The position numbers and the translations under genes are program-made. Of a stretch of DNA of 64,000 nucleotides, positions 20,800-28,596 are shown one piece after another. Positions within the stretch are counted from its first letter, which is position 1. Each line of letters opens with the position of its first letter. Under the pieces are notes generated by a model that did not search any database, was not told the origin of the DNA, and saw nothing but the letters and a program-made list of their open reading frames with translations. Source of the stretch: Amycolatopsis sp. DSM 110486 (lineage in GTDB: Bacteria > Actinomycetota > Actinomycetes > Mycobacteriales > Pseudonocardiaceae); the NCBI RefSeq assembly GCF_019468465.1, contig NZ_CP080519.1, forward strand, positions 6,999,001-7,063,000, given 5' to 3'.

Positions 20800-20817
20800 A
20801 CCCCTAACCGGTCCGGC
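20800..20817 (-). promoter_or_regulatory. Putative activator site facing the PKS operon
   Basis: On the + strand: ACCCCTA (20800-20806), 4 bp, then a degenerate second heptamer. Read on the - strand it is TAGGGGT facing the PKS start 87-156 bp downstream. The 13-mer GAACCCCTAACCG is identical to the one in front of the P450 gene (27016-27028). Confidence 0.5.
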
Positions 20818-20876
20818 GGGCCTTGCGCTCGCGGCGCGGGTGGTGGCCCGTGCACCGCGCCGGCCGGGGCCCGTCG

Positions 20877-20894
20877 GCGGGGTGCGTTAGGGGT
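20877..20894 (+). promoter_or_regulatory. Putative activator site with no gene in front of it
   Basis: GCGGGGT (20877-20883), GCGT, TAGGGGT (20888-20894): two heptamers with an 11-bp period, facing right. The next gene to the right ends here rather than starting, because the methyltransferase reads leftwards. It stands back to back with the site at 20800-20817. Confidence 0.5.
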
Positions 20895-20929
20895 GATCGC
20901 GGACGCGACGCACCGTCGTCGCTGTCGGG

Positions 20930-21715
20930 TCAGCGACCGGCGAACAGCAGGTACACGCTGGCGCCGCGGAACGCGGGTGCCTGGGACACGCGAACCTCGT
21001 AGCCCAGTGTTGCCAACCGGGCCACCACGACGCCGAGGCGCCCGTCGAGGTCGTGCACCTCGACGACGACCTGGCGCACGCGCGGCCACAGGTCCGCTCG
21101 CATGCCGTCCAGCACCGTGAGTTCGGCCCGTTCGACGTCGATCTTGAGCAGGCCGATGTCGGTGACACCCTGCTCCTCGATGACCGTCGTCAGCGTGCTT
21201 GTGCCGACGGTGTCGGACAGGGCGGCGCGCTTCTCGGTGACTGCCCGCACTTCCGCCGGCTTGATCTCGGGCACTCCCAGGTTCGTCAGGTAGGTGCCGA
21301 GGTTGTGCGCGTCGTCGTCGTGGTCTACGTACAACGTGGACATCGACGGGTTGTCCGGGTAATAGTGGAACTCCTGGTTGCCCGTGCGGTCGCTCAGCGC
21401 GGTGGCCGAGGCGATCCCGTTGGGCACGTGCGCGGCGAAGTTGCGCAGCAGGCAGGCGTGCGTCCGTGACGCGGGCTCGAAGGCCAGGATGCGGGTGTCG
21501 GGAAGCCGGTCGGCCAGGAACATCGACACCAGACCGATGTGCGCCCCGACGTCGATGATCGTGTCGCCGGGCCGGATGGCGTCGAGCGCGGCCGGGAACG
21601 GCGAGTTGCGGACGATCTCGTCCCACAGCGCCGGCACCTCTTCGGCGTGGTCGCAGGCCACCTCGCGGCCGTCGGGCAGGCGTACCTGCGTGGTGTGCTG
21701 CTGGTCCGTGGTCAA
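20930..21715 (-). CDS. FkbM-family SAM-dependent methyltransferase
   Basis: 261 residues. The SAM-binding motif IDVGAHIG is at 54-61, followed by FEPASR, and the FkbM-type block IGLLKIDVERAELTVLDGM lies in the second half. The family O-methylates hydroxyls on polyketides or on attached or nucleotide-bound sugars. Beside the 2,3-dehydratase and glycosyltransferases, sugar O-methylation is likely, but polyketide hydroxyl methylation cannot be excluded. The start is TTG 21715, supported by AGGAG 6 nt upstream. It lies 43 bp downstream of the dehydratase and is probably cotranscribed with it. The site at 20877-20894 lies just past its 3' end. Confidence 0.85.
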   Translation of the reverse strand: MTTDQQHTTQVRLPDGREVACDHAEEVPALWDEIVRNSPFPAALDAIRPGDTIIDVGAHIGLVSMFLADRLPDTRILAFEPASRTHACLLRNFAAHVPNGIASATALSDRTGNQEFHYYPDNPSMSTLYVDHDDDAHNLGTYLTNLGVPEIKPAEVRAVTEKRAALSDTVGTSTLTTVIEEQGVTDIGLLKIDVERAELTVLDGMRADLWPRVRQVVVEVHDLDGRLGVVVARLATLGYEVRVSQAPAFRGASVYLLFAGR

Positions 21716-21758
21716 GGTGATCTCCTGGGCGCAATCGGGGACGAGTGGTTCGGTCGGT

Positions 21759-23111
21759 TCAGAGGACGGGATCGGCGACCACGTCGCGCGACTGGAACGC
21801 GCCCCGTTCCCCGACCATGCAGCTCAGCAGGCAGCGCGCGGCGACGTTGACGTGGTTGCCGTACCGGACGAATCCCGTGAGCTGCTCGGGGGTCGTCCAG
21901 CAGTAGTCGGGCGGCGCGTCGAGGTCGAACTCCTCGCCGACGTCGATGACCAGGTAGCGGTTCTCCGCGTGGTAGAACCGGCCACCCTCCTCGGAGTGCA
22001 CCGCGTCGACCAGGATCCGATCGGGCGCCGCGCTCTGCACCAGGTCCAGGTAACGCGGACGGCGTTCGGGCGGCTCGTCGTGGAAGCTGTCCGGGATGCA
22101 GGAGACGGTCGGGGCCATCTCGACCAGGTCACTGGTTCCCGCCTCCGTCCGCGCGCACACGAGGACGTGGAAGACGCCGTCGATGAACCGGCCGAGGAAG
22201 GCGATGATGCCGCGGTTGACCGGTTTGATCATGGGCTGGGACCATTCCGCGACCTCGCGGCTGCTGGCCCTGACGTGCACCCCGAGCACGGTGAAGTGCT
22301 TGCCGTCCGGGCGGTTGATGATGCCGTCGCGCAGCTGCCAGCCGGGGATCTGCGCGAGGGGCAGCAACCGGCGGTCCAGGTGCGCGTTGGTCTTCACCTC
22401 GGTGAACCAGCTCAGCACTTCCTCGTCGGAGTACCGGCTGCCGCGCGCGCCGTCGCGACCGTTGCGGGTGGCGACGCCGATGAACGGCATGCCGGAAAGC
22501 ACCGTCCGCGCGTCCATGTTCACCAGGTTCGGCTCGGCCAGGAGGTCCGCGATCTGGGGCAGGCTCAACCAGCAGAATTCCTCGCCGGGCGTGATGGGGC
22601 TTTCGATCTGCACGATCACGTTGCGATTGCGCTTGGCCAGGAACCAGGACCCCTGTTCCGACTGGAGCGCGTCGAACACCGTCCGGTCGGCGCGGGGGCG
22701 CATGAAGTAGTCGAGGTAAGGCACCCGGCTGCCACCGTGCACCTGCGTGTAGTTGCTGCGGGTCGCCTGGACGGTGGGGGAGAGCTGGAGCAGGTTGATG
22801 TTCCCCGGCTCCATCTTGGCCTGCATGAGGCAATGCACCTCACCGTCCACAACGGTCACCATGATCCCGAGCAGGCCGATTTCCGGCTGCAGGATGATCG
22901 GTTGCGACCAGCTGCCGATCGCTCGCCGGTTGGTTTCGACGTGGATACCGCGAACGGCGAAGAACTTCCCGGAACGGTGGGTGATGTCGCCGGTTTCGCC
23001 GTCGGCCGACCACCCGTCGAGCTGGTCGAGTGGCCGCGGTGTCACCTGGTACTCGTGTGCTCGCCTGCGTTCGAGAAACCAGTCGTGGAATTCCGTCAGA
23101 TCCGCAAACAT
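21759..23111 (-). CDS. NDP-hexose 2,3-dehydratase
   Basis: 450 residues of the EryBVI/TylX3 type, made of two similar halves. Each half repeats the pattern WSQP(I/M)I-P, then (L/F)LGI or FLGRF, then AxxEPG or ARTEAG, then (L/M)xPTVxxxxS, then a Y(L)DY or YLDL stretch and SEQGSWF or SEEGGRF. The enzyme removes the C-2 hydroxyl of NDP-4-keto-6-deoxyglucose, giving an unstable 3,4-diketo intermediate that a C-3 ketoreductase must take at once. Two candidate C-3 ketoreductases are in the window (24635-25642 and 28597-29559). The start is ATG with GAGG 11 nt upstream. A tandem-heptamer site lies 99 bp upstream, so this gene and the methyltransferase probably form a unit with its own promoter. Confidence 0.93.
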   Translation of the reverse strand: MFADLTEFHDWFLERRRAHEYQVTPRPLDQLDGWSADGETGDITHRSGKFFAVRGIHVETNRRAIGSWSQPIILQPEIGLLGIMVTVVDGEVHCLMQAKMEPGNINLLQLSPTVQATRSNYTQVHGGSRVPYLDYFMRPRADRTVFDALQSEQGSWFLAKRNRNVIVQIESPITPGEEFCWLSLPQIADLLAEPNLVNMDARTVLSGMPFIGVATRNGRDGARGSRYSDEEVLSWFTEVKTNAHLDRRLLPLAQIPGWQLRDGIINRPDGKHFTVLGVHVRASSREVAEWSQPMIKPVNRGIIAFLGRFIDGVFHVLVCARTEAGTSDLVEMAPTVSCIPDSFHDEPPERRPRYLDLVQSAAPDRILVDAVHSEEGGRFYHAENRYLVIDVGEEFDLDAPPDYCWTTPEQLTGFVRYGNHVNVAARCLLSCMVGERGAFQSRDVVADPVL

Positions 23112-23209
23112 GCTCAGACCGCCTCGGGTTTGTCGCGCGGTGGCTGGACGCTCAGATGATCGCGCCAGCGACTGTCAATTCAGGATTCCCGGCGCCGGTG
23201 GGGCCCTCT

Positions 23210-23227
23210 ACCCCTAATGGACCCTGC
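23210..23227 (-). promoter_or_regulatory. Putative activator site facing the dehydratase unit
   Basis: ACCCCTA (23210-23216), ATGG, ACCCTGC (23221-23227): two heptamers with an 11-bp period. On the - strand TAGGGGT points towards the 2,3-dehydratase start at 23111. Confidence 0.55.
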
Positions 23228-23289
23228 ACCGACGGCGCCGAGGAGCTGCTGAGCGGGGTGCGGGCGCGCGCCCGTCCCGCCAGGGGTTG

Positions 23290-24570
23290 TCAAGACATCT
23301 GCGGCGTCGAAACCCCCGCGGCCCAGTCCTCGACGACCTGCGCGGCCAGCTCCACACCCGGATCCTGACCGGCAGCCTTTGCGAGTCGCTGCGCCCGCGC
23401 GGTGATCGACGGATCGGTCACCGCGGTTCGCACGGCCGCGGTGAGGAGGTCTCCGGTCAGCTTCGCGAACGGGACCGGACGCGGGGCGACGCCGAGAGCA
23501 GCCAGCTGCCGGGCCCACATCGGCTGGTCGGCGTAGCAGGGCACGACGACCTGTGGTCGTCCTGCCTTGGCCACTTCGGCCGTGGTGCCCTGGCCGCCGT
23601 GGTGCATCACGGCGGCCGCGGCCGGCAGCAGCCAGCCGTACTCGGCGGTCTCGACCCGGATCGCGTCGAGATCGCCGGGGAGTTCGCGGTCGGGTCCGCC
23701 GACGAACACCAGCCGCTTGCCCAGCCGGCGGCCCATGTCCACCGACGCTTCCCATAGTTCGTCTTTCCCGACCGACCAGGCGCTGCCGAACGCGGCGACC
23801 ACCGGGCTGTCTCCGTCGGCGAGGAACCGGGCCAGGGCCGGTGGCCGGTTGCCGGCATCGTTGGTTCCCCAGTTGCCGGTGACGTAGCAGCGCTGCGGCC
23901 AGTCCGGAGGAGGCGGGAAGAGGCTCGGGCTGAACTGGTAGAGCAGCGGGCGCAGCACCCCGGATTCGCGCAGCCGCGACCGGAGACCGAGCCGCGTGAG
24001 GCCTCCGGCCCGGCGCCGGTTGTTGATGCTGACGCGGTAGATCAGCCATTCGAGGTAGTCGCGGTTGGCGTGCGTGACCCGGTTGTAGCGGCCGGCCAGC
24101 CGCCCGGGCCAGGGGAATTCGGGCGCGCCGAGCGCGGGCCACGCGGCAGTCGGTGTCGTGGGCCAGCCGTCCACCGAACACCAGGGCGTGTCTTCACGCA
24201 CCAGCGCGCCGATGCGGGTCAACGTCGTGTTCACGATCACGTCCGCGCCGTCGGCGGCGGCGACCATCTCCTCGACGAACGCGTCCATGTCCGCGGCGCT
24301 GCGCCGGGGCGCGGCGAGGGACATCCGGAAGAGCGACGGTCCTTTGCGCAGCGCGGCCCTGACCTTCGGGCTGGCCAGCATGTCGGCGGTGGTGTCGGTG
24401 CCGAGGCTGGTGAACGGGACGAAGCCCAGCCCGGCCCCGATGACCATGGGCTCGAACTCGGCGCCGGTCGCCACCACGACGTCGTGGCCCCTGGCCAGCA
24501 GCGCCTTGCCGAGCACGACGAAGGGCTGGACGTCACCGCGGGTACCGATGCTCAGCAGTGCCACGCGCAT
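23290..24570 (-). CDS. Glycosyltransferase (GT1, GT-B fold)
   Basis: 426 residues from ATG 24570, chosen because GGAAGG lies 9 nt upstream; the frame extends 31 codons further but that extension is Arg/Pro-rich. The N-terminus (MRVALLSIGTRGDVQPFVVLGKAL) is the classic start of actinobacterial natural-product glycosyltransferases of the vancomycin Gtf and macrolide type. The donor-binding part reads AAAAVMHHGGQGTTAEVAKAGRPQVVVPCYADQPMWA, with the HxGxGT motif and the D-Q pair that contacts the sugar. It should move an NDP-deoxysugar onto the polyketide or onto a first sugar. It starts 64 bp after the Gfo/Idh gene. It is only distantly similar to the second glycosyltransferase at 27187-28449, so two sugars or two attachment sites are likely. 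Confidence 0.92.
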   Translation of the reverse strand: MRVALLSIGTRGDVQPFVVLGKALLARGHDVVVATGAEFEPMVIGAGLGFVPFTSLGTDTTADMLASPKVRAALRKGPSLFRMSLAAPRRSAADMDAFVEEMVAAADGADVIVNTTLTRIGALVREDTPWCSVDGWPTTPTAAWPALGAPEFPWPGRLAGRYNRVTHANRDYLEWLIYRVSINNRRRAGGLTRLGLRSRLRESGVLRPLLYQFSPSLFPPPPDWPQRCYVTGNWGTNDAGNRPPALARFLADGDSPVVAAFGSAWSVGKDELWEASVDMGRRLGKRLVFVGGPDRELPGDLDAIRVETAEYGWLLPAAAAVMHHGGQGTTAEVAKAGRPQVVVPCYADQPMWARQLAALGVAPRPVPFAKLTGDLLTAAVRTAVTDPSITARAQRLAKAAGQDPGVELAAQVVEDWAAGVSTPQMS

Positions 24571-24634
24571 CGGGGTCGCCTTCCTCTTCCTGGGGTGTGG
24601 TCGGCAACCCGGCCCGCACTCGCGTGCCTCGCGT

Positions 24635-25642
24635 TCATCCGGGCACCTCGGTCGCGACGGCACGCACCCGGTCGACGAGTGCCGCCTGCCTCAGTAGGTC
24701 CTCTGGGCCGAAGGGCGGGGCGACCCCGTCCAGGACGACCGCGGCGAACGCGCGCAGCGCGGCGGCGAAGTGGTCCTCGGCGGGACGGGTCAGCTCACGG
24801 ACCTCGTCCTGCCGTTCGATGCGGTGCACCGGCTGCCAGGTGGCCGGCGGGGTGTAGGCGCGGTCGACGACGATGCGGCCCGCACTGCCCCACAGCGAGT
24901 ACGTGCACCGGTAGGACAGCCCGAACCCGAAGGTCAGCTCGGCGCTGCGGCCCGAGGGTGAGCGCAGCAGCACGTGGCCTCGCACGTCGATCTCCCGGAC
25001 CGGGTCGACGTGCAGGATCGAGGCGACGGGGACCAGTTCGGGCCCCAGGAACAGCTGGGCGGCCCGGAGCGGGTAGACGCCGACGTCGAGCAGCGCGCCT
25101 CCGCCGAGGTCCTTGCGGTAGCGCACGTCGGAATCGGGCAGCGAGGGGATGCCGAACGCGCTGGAGAACGTGTGCAGCTCGCCGATTTCGCCGTCGGCCA
25201 CCAGCCTGCGCACGGATTCGTGCTGGCCGTGGTAGAGGAACATGAAGTTCTCCATGACCCGCAAGCCCCGTGCGCTCGCCAGGTCGAGGATGGCCGCGAC
25301 CTCGGCTCGGCTGGTCGCGAACGGCTTTTCCACCAGCACGTGCTTGCCGGCGTCAAGGGCGCGCAGCACCCAGTGCGCGTGCAGCGCGGCCGGCAGCGGC
25401 ACGTACACGGCGTCCACGTCGGAGCGGTCGAGCAGCCGCTGGTAGCCCTGCACCGGTTCACCGCCGAACCGCGCGGCGAACTCCGCGGCCCGCGCCGCGT
25501 CACGGCTTGCCACGGCGACGAGTGCCAGCCTCGGCTCCTCCGCCACCGCGGGCAAGGTGCGGCGCCAGGCGATACCGGAACAGCCGAGAACACCGAGCCG
25601 CAGGCGCCCTCCGCCGGGGTTCGCCATCACCGCGGCGGGCAC
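24635..25642 (-). CDS. Gfo/Idh/MocA oxidoreductase, probable NDP-hexose 3-ketoreductase
   Basis: 335 residues. The N-terminal Rossmann motif is LGVLGCSGIA, followed by VLVEKPFA, the EKP motif of the family, and DLGGGALLDVGVYPL in the C-terminal domain. Relatives in deoxysugar clusters (OleW, UrdR, SpnN type) reduce the 3-keto group left by the 2,3-dehydratase, usually giving an equatorial C-3 hydroxyl. The neighbours fit that role. The frame begins at GTG 25642; ATG 25627 is the other possible start, and neither has a clear ribosome site. It lies 130 bp downstream of the P450 gene. Confidence 0.88.
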   Translation of the reverse strand: MPAAVMANPGGGRLRLGVLGCSGIAWRRTLPAVAEEPRLALVAVASRDAARAAEFAARFGGEPVQGYQRLLDRSDVDAVYVPLPAALHAHWVLRALDAGKHVLVEKPFATSRAEVAAILDLASARGLRVMENFMFLYHGQHESVRRLVADGEIGELHTFSSAFGIPSLPDSDVRYRKDLGGGALLDVGVYPLRAAQLFLGPELVPVASILHVDPVREIDVRGHVLLRSPSGRSAELTFGFGLSYRCTYSLWGSAGRIVVDRAYTPPATWQPVHRIERQDEVRELTRPAEDHFAAALRAFAAVVLDGVAPPFGPEDLLRQAALVDRVRAVATEVPG

Positions 25643-25772
25643 ACGCGGCCGGCGAACCGGTCAGGCTGCGTGGCGAGGTGACTGTCCGGCAACGTGGTGA
25701 CCGAGTCGACGCCCATTCATTACCTCACGCTCATCTCGCGTCCTGTGTTCCCGGCGACGAACGGCCGGCGGT

Positions 25773-26981
25773 TCACCGCGCGGCTTCGACCGCCAGCGGC
25801 AGCCGCTTGACCGAGACCAGGCTCTTGGGGTTGTAGAACTCGATCCGGTCGGCCGGGTCGACGCGGATGGTGCTGTAGCGGTCCATCAGGGTGTTCAGCG
25901 CGACCTTGGCCTCGAGGCGGCTCAGTGGTGCGCCGAGGCAGAAGTGGATGCCGTAGCCGAACCCGAGGTGGCGGTTGGGTGTGCGGCCCAGCACGAACTC
26001 CGACGGGTCGGCGAACTCGCCGGGATCACGGTTGGCCGCCAGCACCCAGGCCGCGACGATACTGCCGGCGGGCACGACGACCCCGCCCAGTTCGACTTCG
26101 CGCTTGGCGATCCGCGGCAGCCGGACCACCGGAGGCCGCATCCGCATGGTCTCCTCGATGAACGACGGAACCAGTGCGCGGTCGGCCCTGATCGCGTCGG
26201 CCGCGGCGGGGTTCTCCTGCATGGCCAGCACGGCGTTGCCCAGCAGCGCGGTGGTGGTGATGTGCCCGGCGATGAGCAGCAGCGCGGCGAACCCGACGAT
26301 CTCCTCGTCGGCCAGCCGGTCGCCTTCCTCCTCGACCAGGACCAGCTGGCTGATGAGGTCTTCGCGGGACTTCGCCCGGCGTTCGGCGATGTGGTCCAGC
26401 ATGAACTGGTTCATCTGCTTGGCCATCGGCTTGAAGTCTTCGAGCTGTTCCTCGGTCGGCAGCGCGCCGTCCTGACCACCGGTCTGGATCAGCTTGTCCG
26501 CCCAGTCGCGGAACATGCCGCGCTTCTCCGGCGGGATGCCCAGCAGTTCGGCGATCACGGTGACGGGCAACGGATAGCTGAGGTTCCCGACCAGTTCGAT
26601 GGTGTCGTGGTCGCGCACGGAATCCATCAGCTCCGCCGTCATCTCCTCGATCCGGGGCAGCAGCGAATGGGCCAGGCGCGGGGAGAACGCCTTGCCCGCC
26701 AACGTGCGCAGCCGCTTGTGCTCGGGGGGATCGACGCCGACGAAGTTGCCTTTGGTGAACAGCATCAGCTCGGGGTCCGACGACAGCAGCCCGGTGAAGT
26801 CGCTGGAGAACGTGGCCGGGTCCGACAGCACCCGCGTGGCTTCCGCGAACCCGAAGACGTTCCACTGGCCCGGCACGAGATCGGGGTTGACCGTGCCCGA
26901 TGCCCGCTGCTGCGTGCACCAGTCCAACAGTTCGGCGAACTCCGGCGAATACGTGCTCGACGTGGGCGACTCGGTATTCAT
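25773..26981 (-). CDS. Cytochrome P450, probable macrolide tailoring hydroxylase
   Basis: 402 residues, a soluble bacterial class I P450. The heme-binding loop FGYGIHFCLGAPLSRLE has its Cys at ~348, ExxR is seen in FIEETMRMRPPV, and the I-helix reads LLIAGHITTTALLGN. The I-helix acidic residue that normally precedes the Thr is Ile (~241), a change known from some macrolide P450s. It most likely oxidises the polyketide core after or before glycosylation; the ferredoxin partner is not in the window. It is divergent from the second glycosyltransferase. The start ATG 26981 is only 37 bp from the putative activator site, which argues for a short leader. Confidence 0.92.
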   Translation of the reverse strand: MNTESPTSSTYSPEFAELLDWCTQQRASGTVNPDLVPGQWNVFGFAEATRVLSDPATFSSDFTGLLSSDPELMLFTKGNFVGVDPPEHKRLRTLAGKAFSPRLAHSLLPRIEEMTAELMDSVRDHDTIELVGNLSYPLPVTVIAELLGIPPEKRGMFRDWADKLIQTGGQDGALPTEEQLEDFKPMAKQMNQFMLDHIAERRAKSREDLISQLVLVEEEGDRLADEEIVGFAALLLIAGHITTTALLGNAVLAMQENPAAADAIRADRALVPSFIEETMRMRPPVVRLPRIAKREVELGGVVVPAGSIVAAWVLAANRDPGEFADPSEFVLGRTPNRHLGFGYGIHFCLGAPLSRLEAKVALNTLMDRYSTIRVDPADRIEFYNPKSLVSVKRLPLAVEAAR

Positions 26982-27017
26982 ACGGGCCAGTGAAAATCAC
27001 CGTCGCGGGGCCGGAGA

Positions 27018-27035
27018 ACCCCTAACCGTGGCGCC
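27018..27035 (-). promoter_or_regulatory. Putative activator site facing the P450 gene
   Basis: ACCCCTA (27018-27024), 4 bp, then a degenerate second heptamer. On the - strand TAGGGGT points to the P450 start 37 bp away. It shares the 13-mer GAACCCCTAACCG with the PKS-operon site. Confidence 0.5.
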
Positions 27036-27075
27036 CTCGGCACGCCGCCGGCGGCCTGCCCGCGTGCGCCGGACG

Positions 27076-27093
27076 CAGGGGTGCACCAGGGGT
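27076..27093 (+). promoter_or_regulatory. Putative activator site facing the second glycosyltransferase
   Basis: CAGGGGT (27076-27082), GCAC, CAGGGGT (27087-27093): a perfect tandem heptamer with an 11-bp period, 94 bp before the glycosyltransferase start and back to back with the P450 site. Confidence 0.6.
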
Positions 27094-27186
27094 ACGCGCC
27101 GGCCCGGCGCGGGAGCACGCTGACGGTTCGACGACCACGTGTTGATCAGCCTTGTCCTCCAGTGCAACCGCGATCCAGGAGAGTCG

Positions 27187-28449
27187 ATGCGCGTCCTATT
27201 CGCAACCCACGCCGAGAGATCGCACTTCTACAGCATGGTTCCGCTGGCCTGGGCGCTGCGCGCGGCCGGACACGAGGTGCGTGTCGTGTCGCAGCCGGCG
27301 TTGTCCGGCGACATCACCGCGGCGGGCCTGACCGCCGTGCCGGTCGGGACCGACCACCGGATGGCGGAGATCCTCAAGGAGCTCAACACGGCCGACTGGT
27401 CCTCCGGGCTCACCGACAGCTCGTCGGCCCTCACCCACGACGGCCGGATCGAACCGGACGCGACCTGGGCGGGCCAGGGCGTGTTGTACCGGGCGTTCGT
27501 CGAGTACTACATGAGGGGCGTCAACAACGACTCCTACGTCGACGGGTTGGTCGACTTCGCCCGGTACTACCGGCCGGACCTGGTGATCTGGGAACCGTTC
27601 ACCTTCGCCGGGCCGGTCGCGGCCAAGGCGGTCGGCGCCGCGCACGCGCGCCTGGTCTGGGGCCCCGATCTCCTGCTCCAGATGCGGCAGGTGTTCCTGC
27701 GCACCCGCGCGGACCAGCCGAGCGAGCTGGCCGCCGATCCGCTCGAGACCTGGCTGAAGCCGTTCCTCGAGCGCAGCGGCGCCGAGTTCGGCCCGGACGT
27801 GGCGACCGGCCAGTGGACGATCGACCCGTGCCCGGCCGGTGTGCGCGTCCCGCTCGGGCTCGACCTCCTGCCCATGCGCTACGTGCCCTACAACGGGCCC
27901 GCGGTCGTGCCGTCGTGGCTCAACGCCGACCCGGTCAAGCCGAGGGTCTGCCTGACGAGCGGGATGTCCTTGCGCGAGCAGACCGGCCGGGACGCGCTGG
28001 GGATCGCCGACCTGGCCGCGTTCGCCGAACTGGACATCGAACTCGTCGCGACGATCAAGCTCGGTGCCGACGTCGACCGGGCGTCCATTCCGGACAACGT
28101 CCGGGTCGTCGACTTCGTCCCCATGCACGCGCTTCTGCCCAGTTGCTCGGCCATCGTGCACTTCGGCAACGGCGGGACGTGGAGCACGGCGCTGCAAGCC
28201 GGCGTGCCCCAGCTCGTGATCGCGAGCAACTGGGAGGTGCTGCACAAGGCGAAGCACCTGGCCGCGACGGGCGCCGGCGCCTGTGTCTCCGACCTGTCAG
28301 AACTGCCTGCGGCCCTCGCCGGGATGCTCGCCGACCCGTCGGTCGCCGCGGCGGCGGCGCGCCTGCGCGACGAAGAGGTGTTGTCCCAGCCGAGCCCGGG
28401 TGAGGTCGTCGCGGAACTGGAGAAGCGCTGCGCGGCCCAGGCCGCCTAG
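27187..28449 (+). CDS. Glycosyltransferase (macrolide type, DesVII/EryBV-like)
   Basis: 420 residues from ATG 27187, preceded by AGGAG; the frame runs 16 codons further upstream without a ribosome site. The N-terminus MRVLFATHAERSHFYSMVPLAWALRAAGHEVRVVSQP is characteristic of macrolide glycosyltransferases. The donor site is VVDFVPMHALLPSCSAIVHFGNGGTWSTALQAGVPQLVI; the family HHGG is HFGN here, with GGTWSTA following. Some members of this group need a P450-like helper protein, and none is seen in the window. A perfect tandem-heptamer site lies 94 bp before the start. The gene begins the + strand arm of the cluster, with the sugar reductases following. Confidence 0.92.
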   Translation: MRVLFATHAERSHFYSMVPLAWALRAAGHEVRVVSQPALSGDITAAGLTAVPVGTDHRMAEILKELNTADWSSGLTDSSSALTHDGRIEPDATWAGQGVLYRAFVEYYMRGVNNDSYVDGLVDFARYYRPDLVIWEPFTFAGPVAAKAVGAAHARLVWGPDLLLQMRQVFLRTRADQPSELAADPLETWLKPFLERSGAEFGPDVATGQWTIDPCPAGVRVPLGLDLLPMRYVPYNGPAVVPSWLNADPVKPRVCLTSGMSLREQTGRDALGIADLAAFAELDIELVATIKLGADVDRASIPDNVRVVDFVPMHALLPSCSAIVHFGNGGTWSTALQAGVPQLVIASNWEVLHKAKHLAATGAGACVSDLSELPAALAGMLADPSVAAAAARLRDEEVLSQPSPGEVVAELEKRCAAQAA

Positions 28450-28520
28450 CGCCGGTACCCGGCCGGCGCCGCCGAGCAACCCGGCACCGCCTCGGCGATG
28501 CCGGGGTCGGAGGCTGGTCT

Positions 28521-28538
28521 GAGGGGTGCGCTAGGGGT
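28521..28538 (+). promoter_or_regulatory. Putative activator site facing the aldo-keto reductase
   Basis: GAGGGGT (28521-28527), GCGC, TAGGGGT (28532-28538): two heptamers with an 11-bp period, 58 bp before the reductase start. It suggests a promoter of its own inside the + strand arm. Confidence 0.55.
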
Positions 28539-28596
28539 AGGTGCCGCCAGTGCGGTCGACCAACCTGAGCGTAGGAGTGGAAAGGACGTAACGCTC

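Noticed and set aside
24571..24663. Extended N-terminus of the first glycosyltransferase
   Set aside because: The added residues are Arg/Pro-rich, while ATG 24570 has a good ribosome site and the family's usual first residues.
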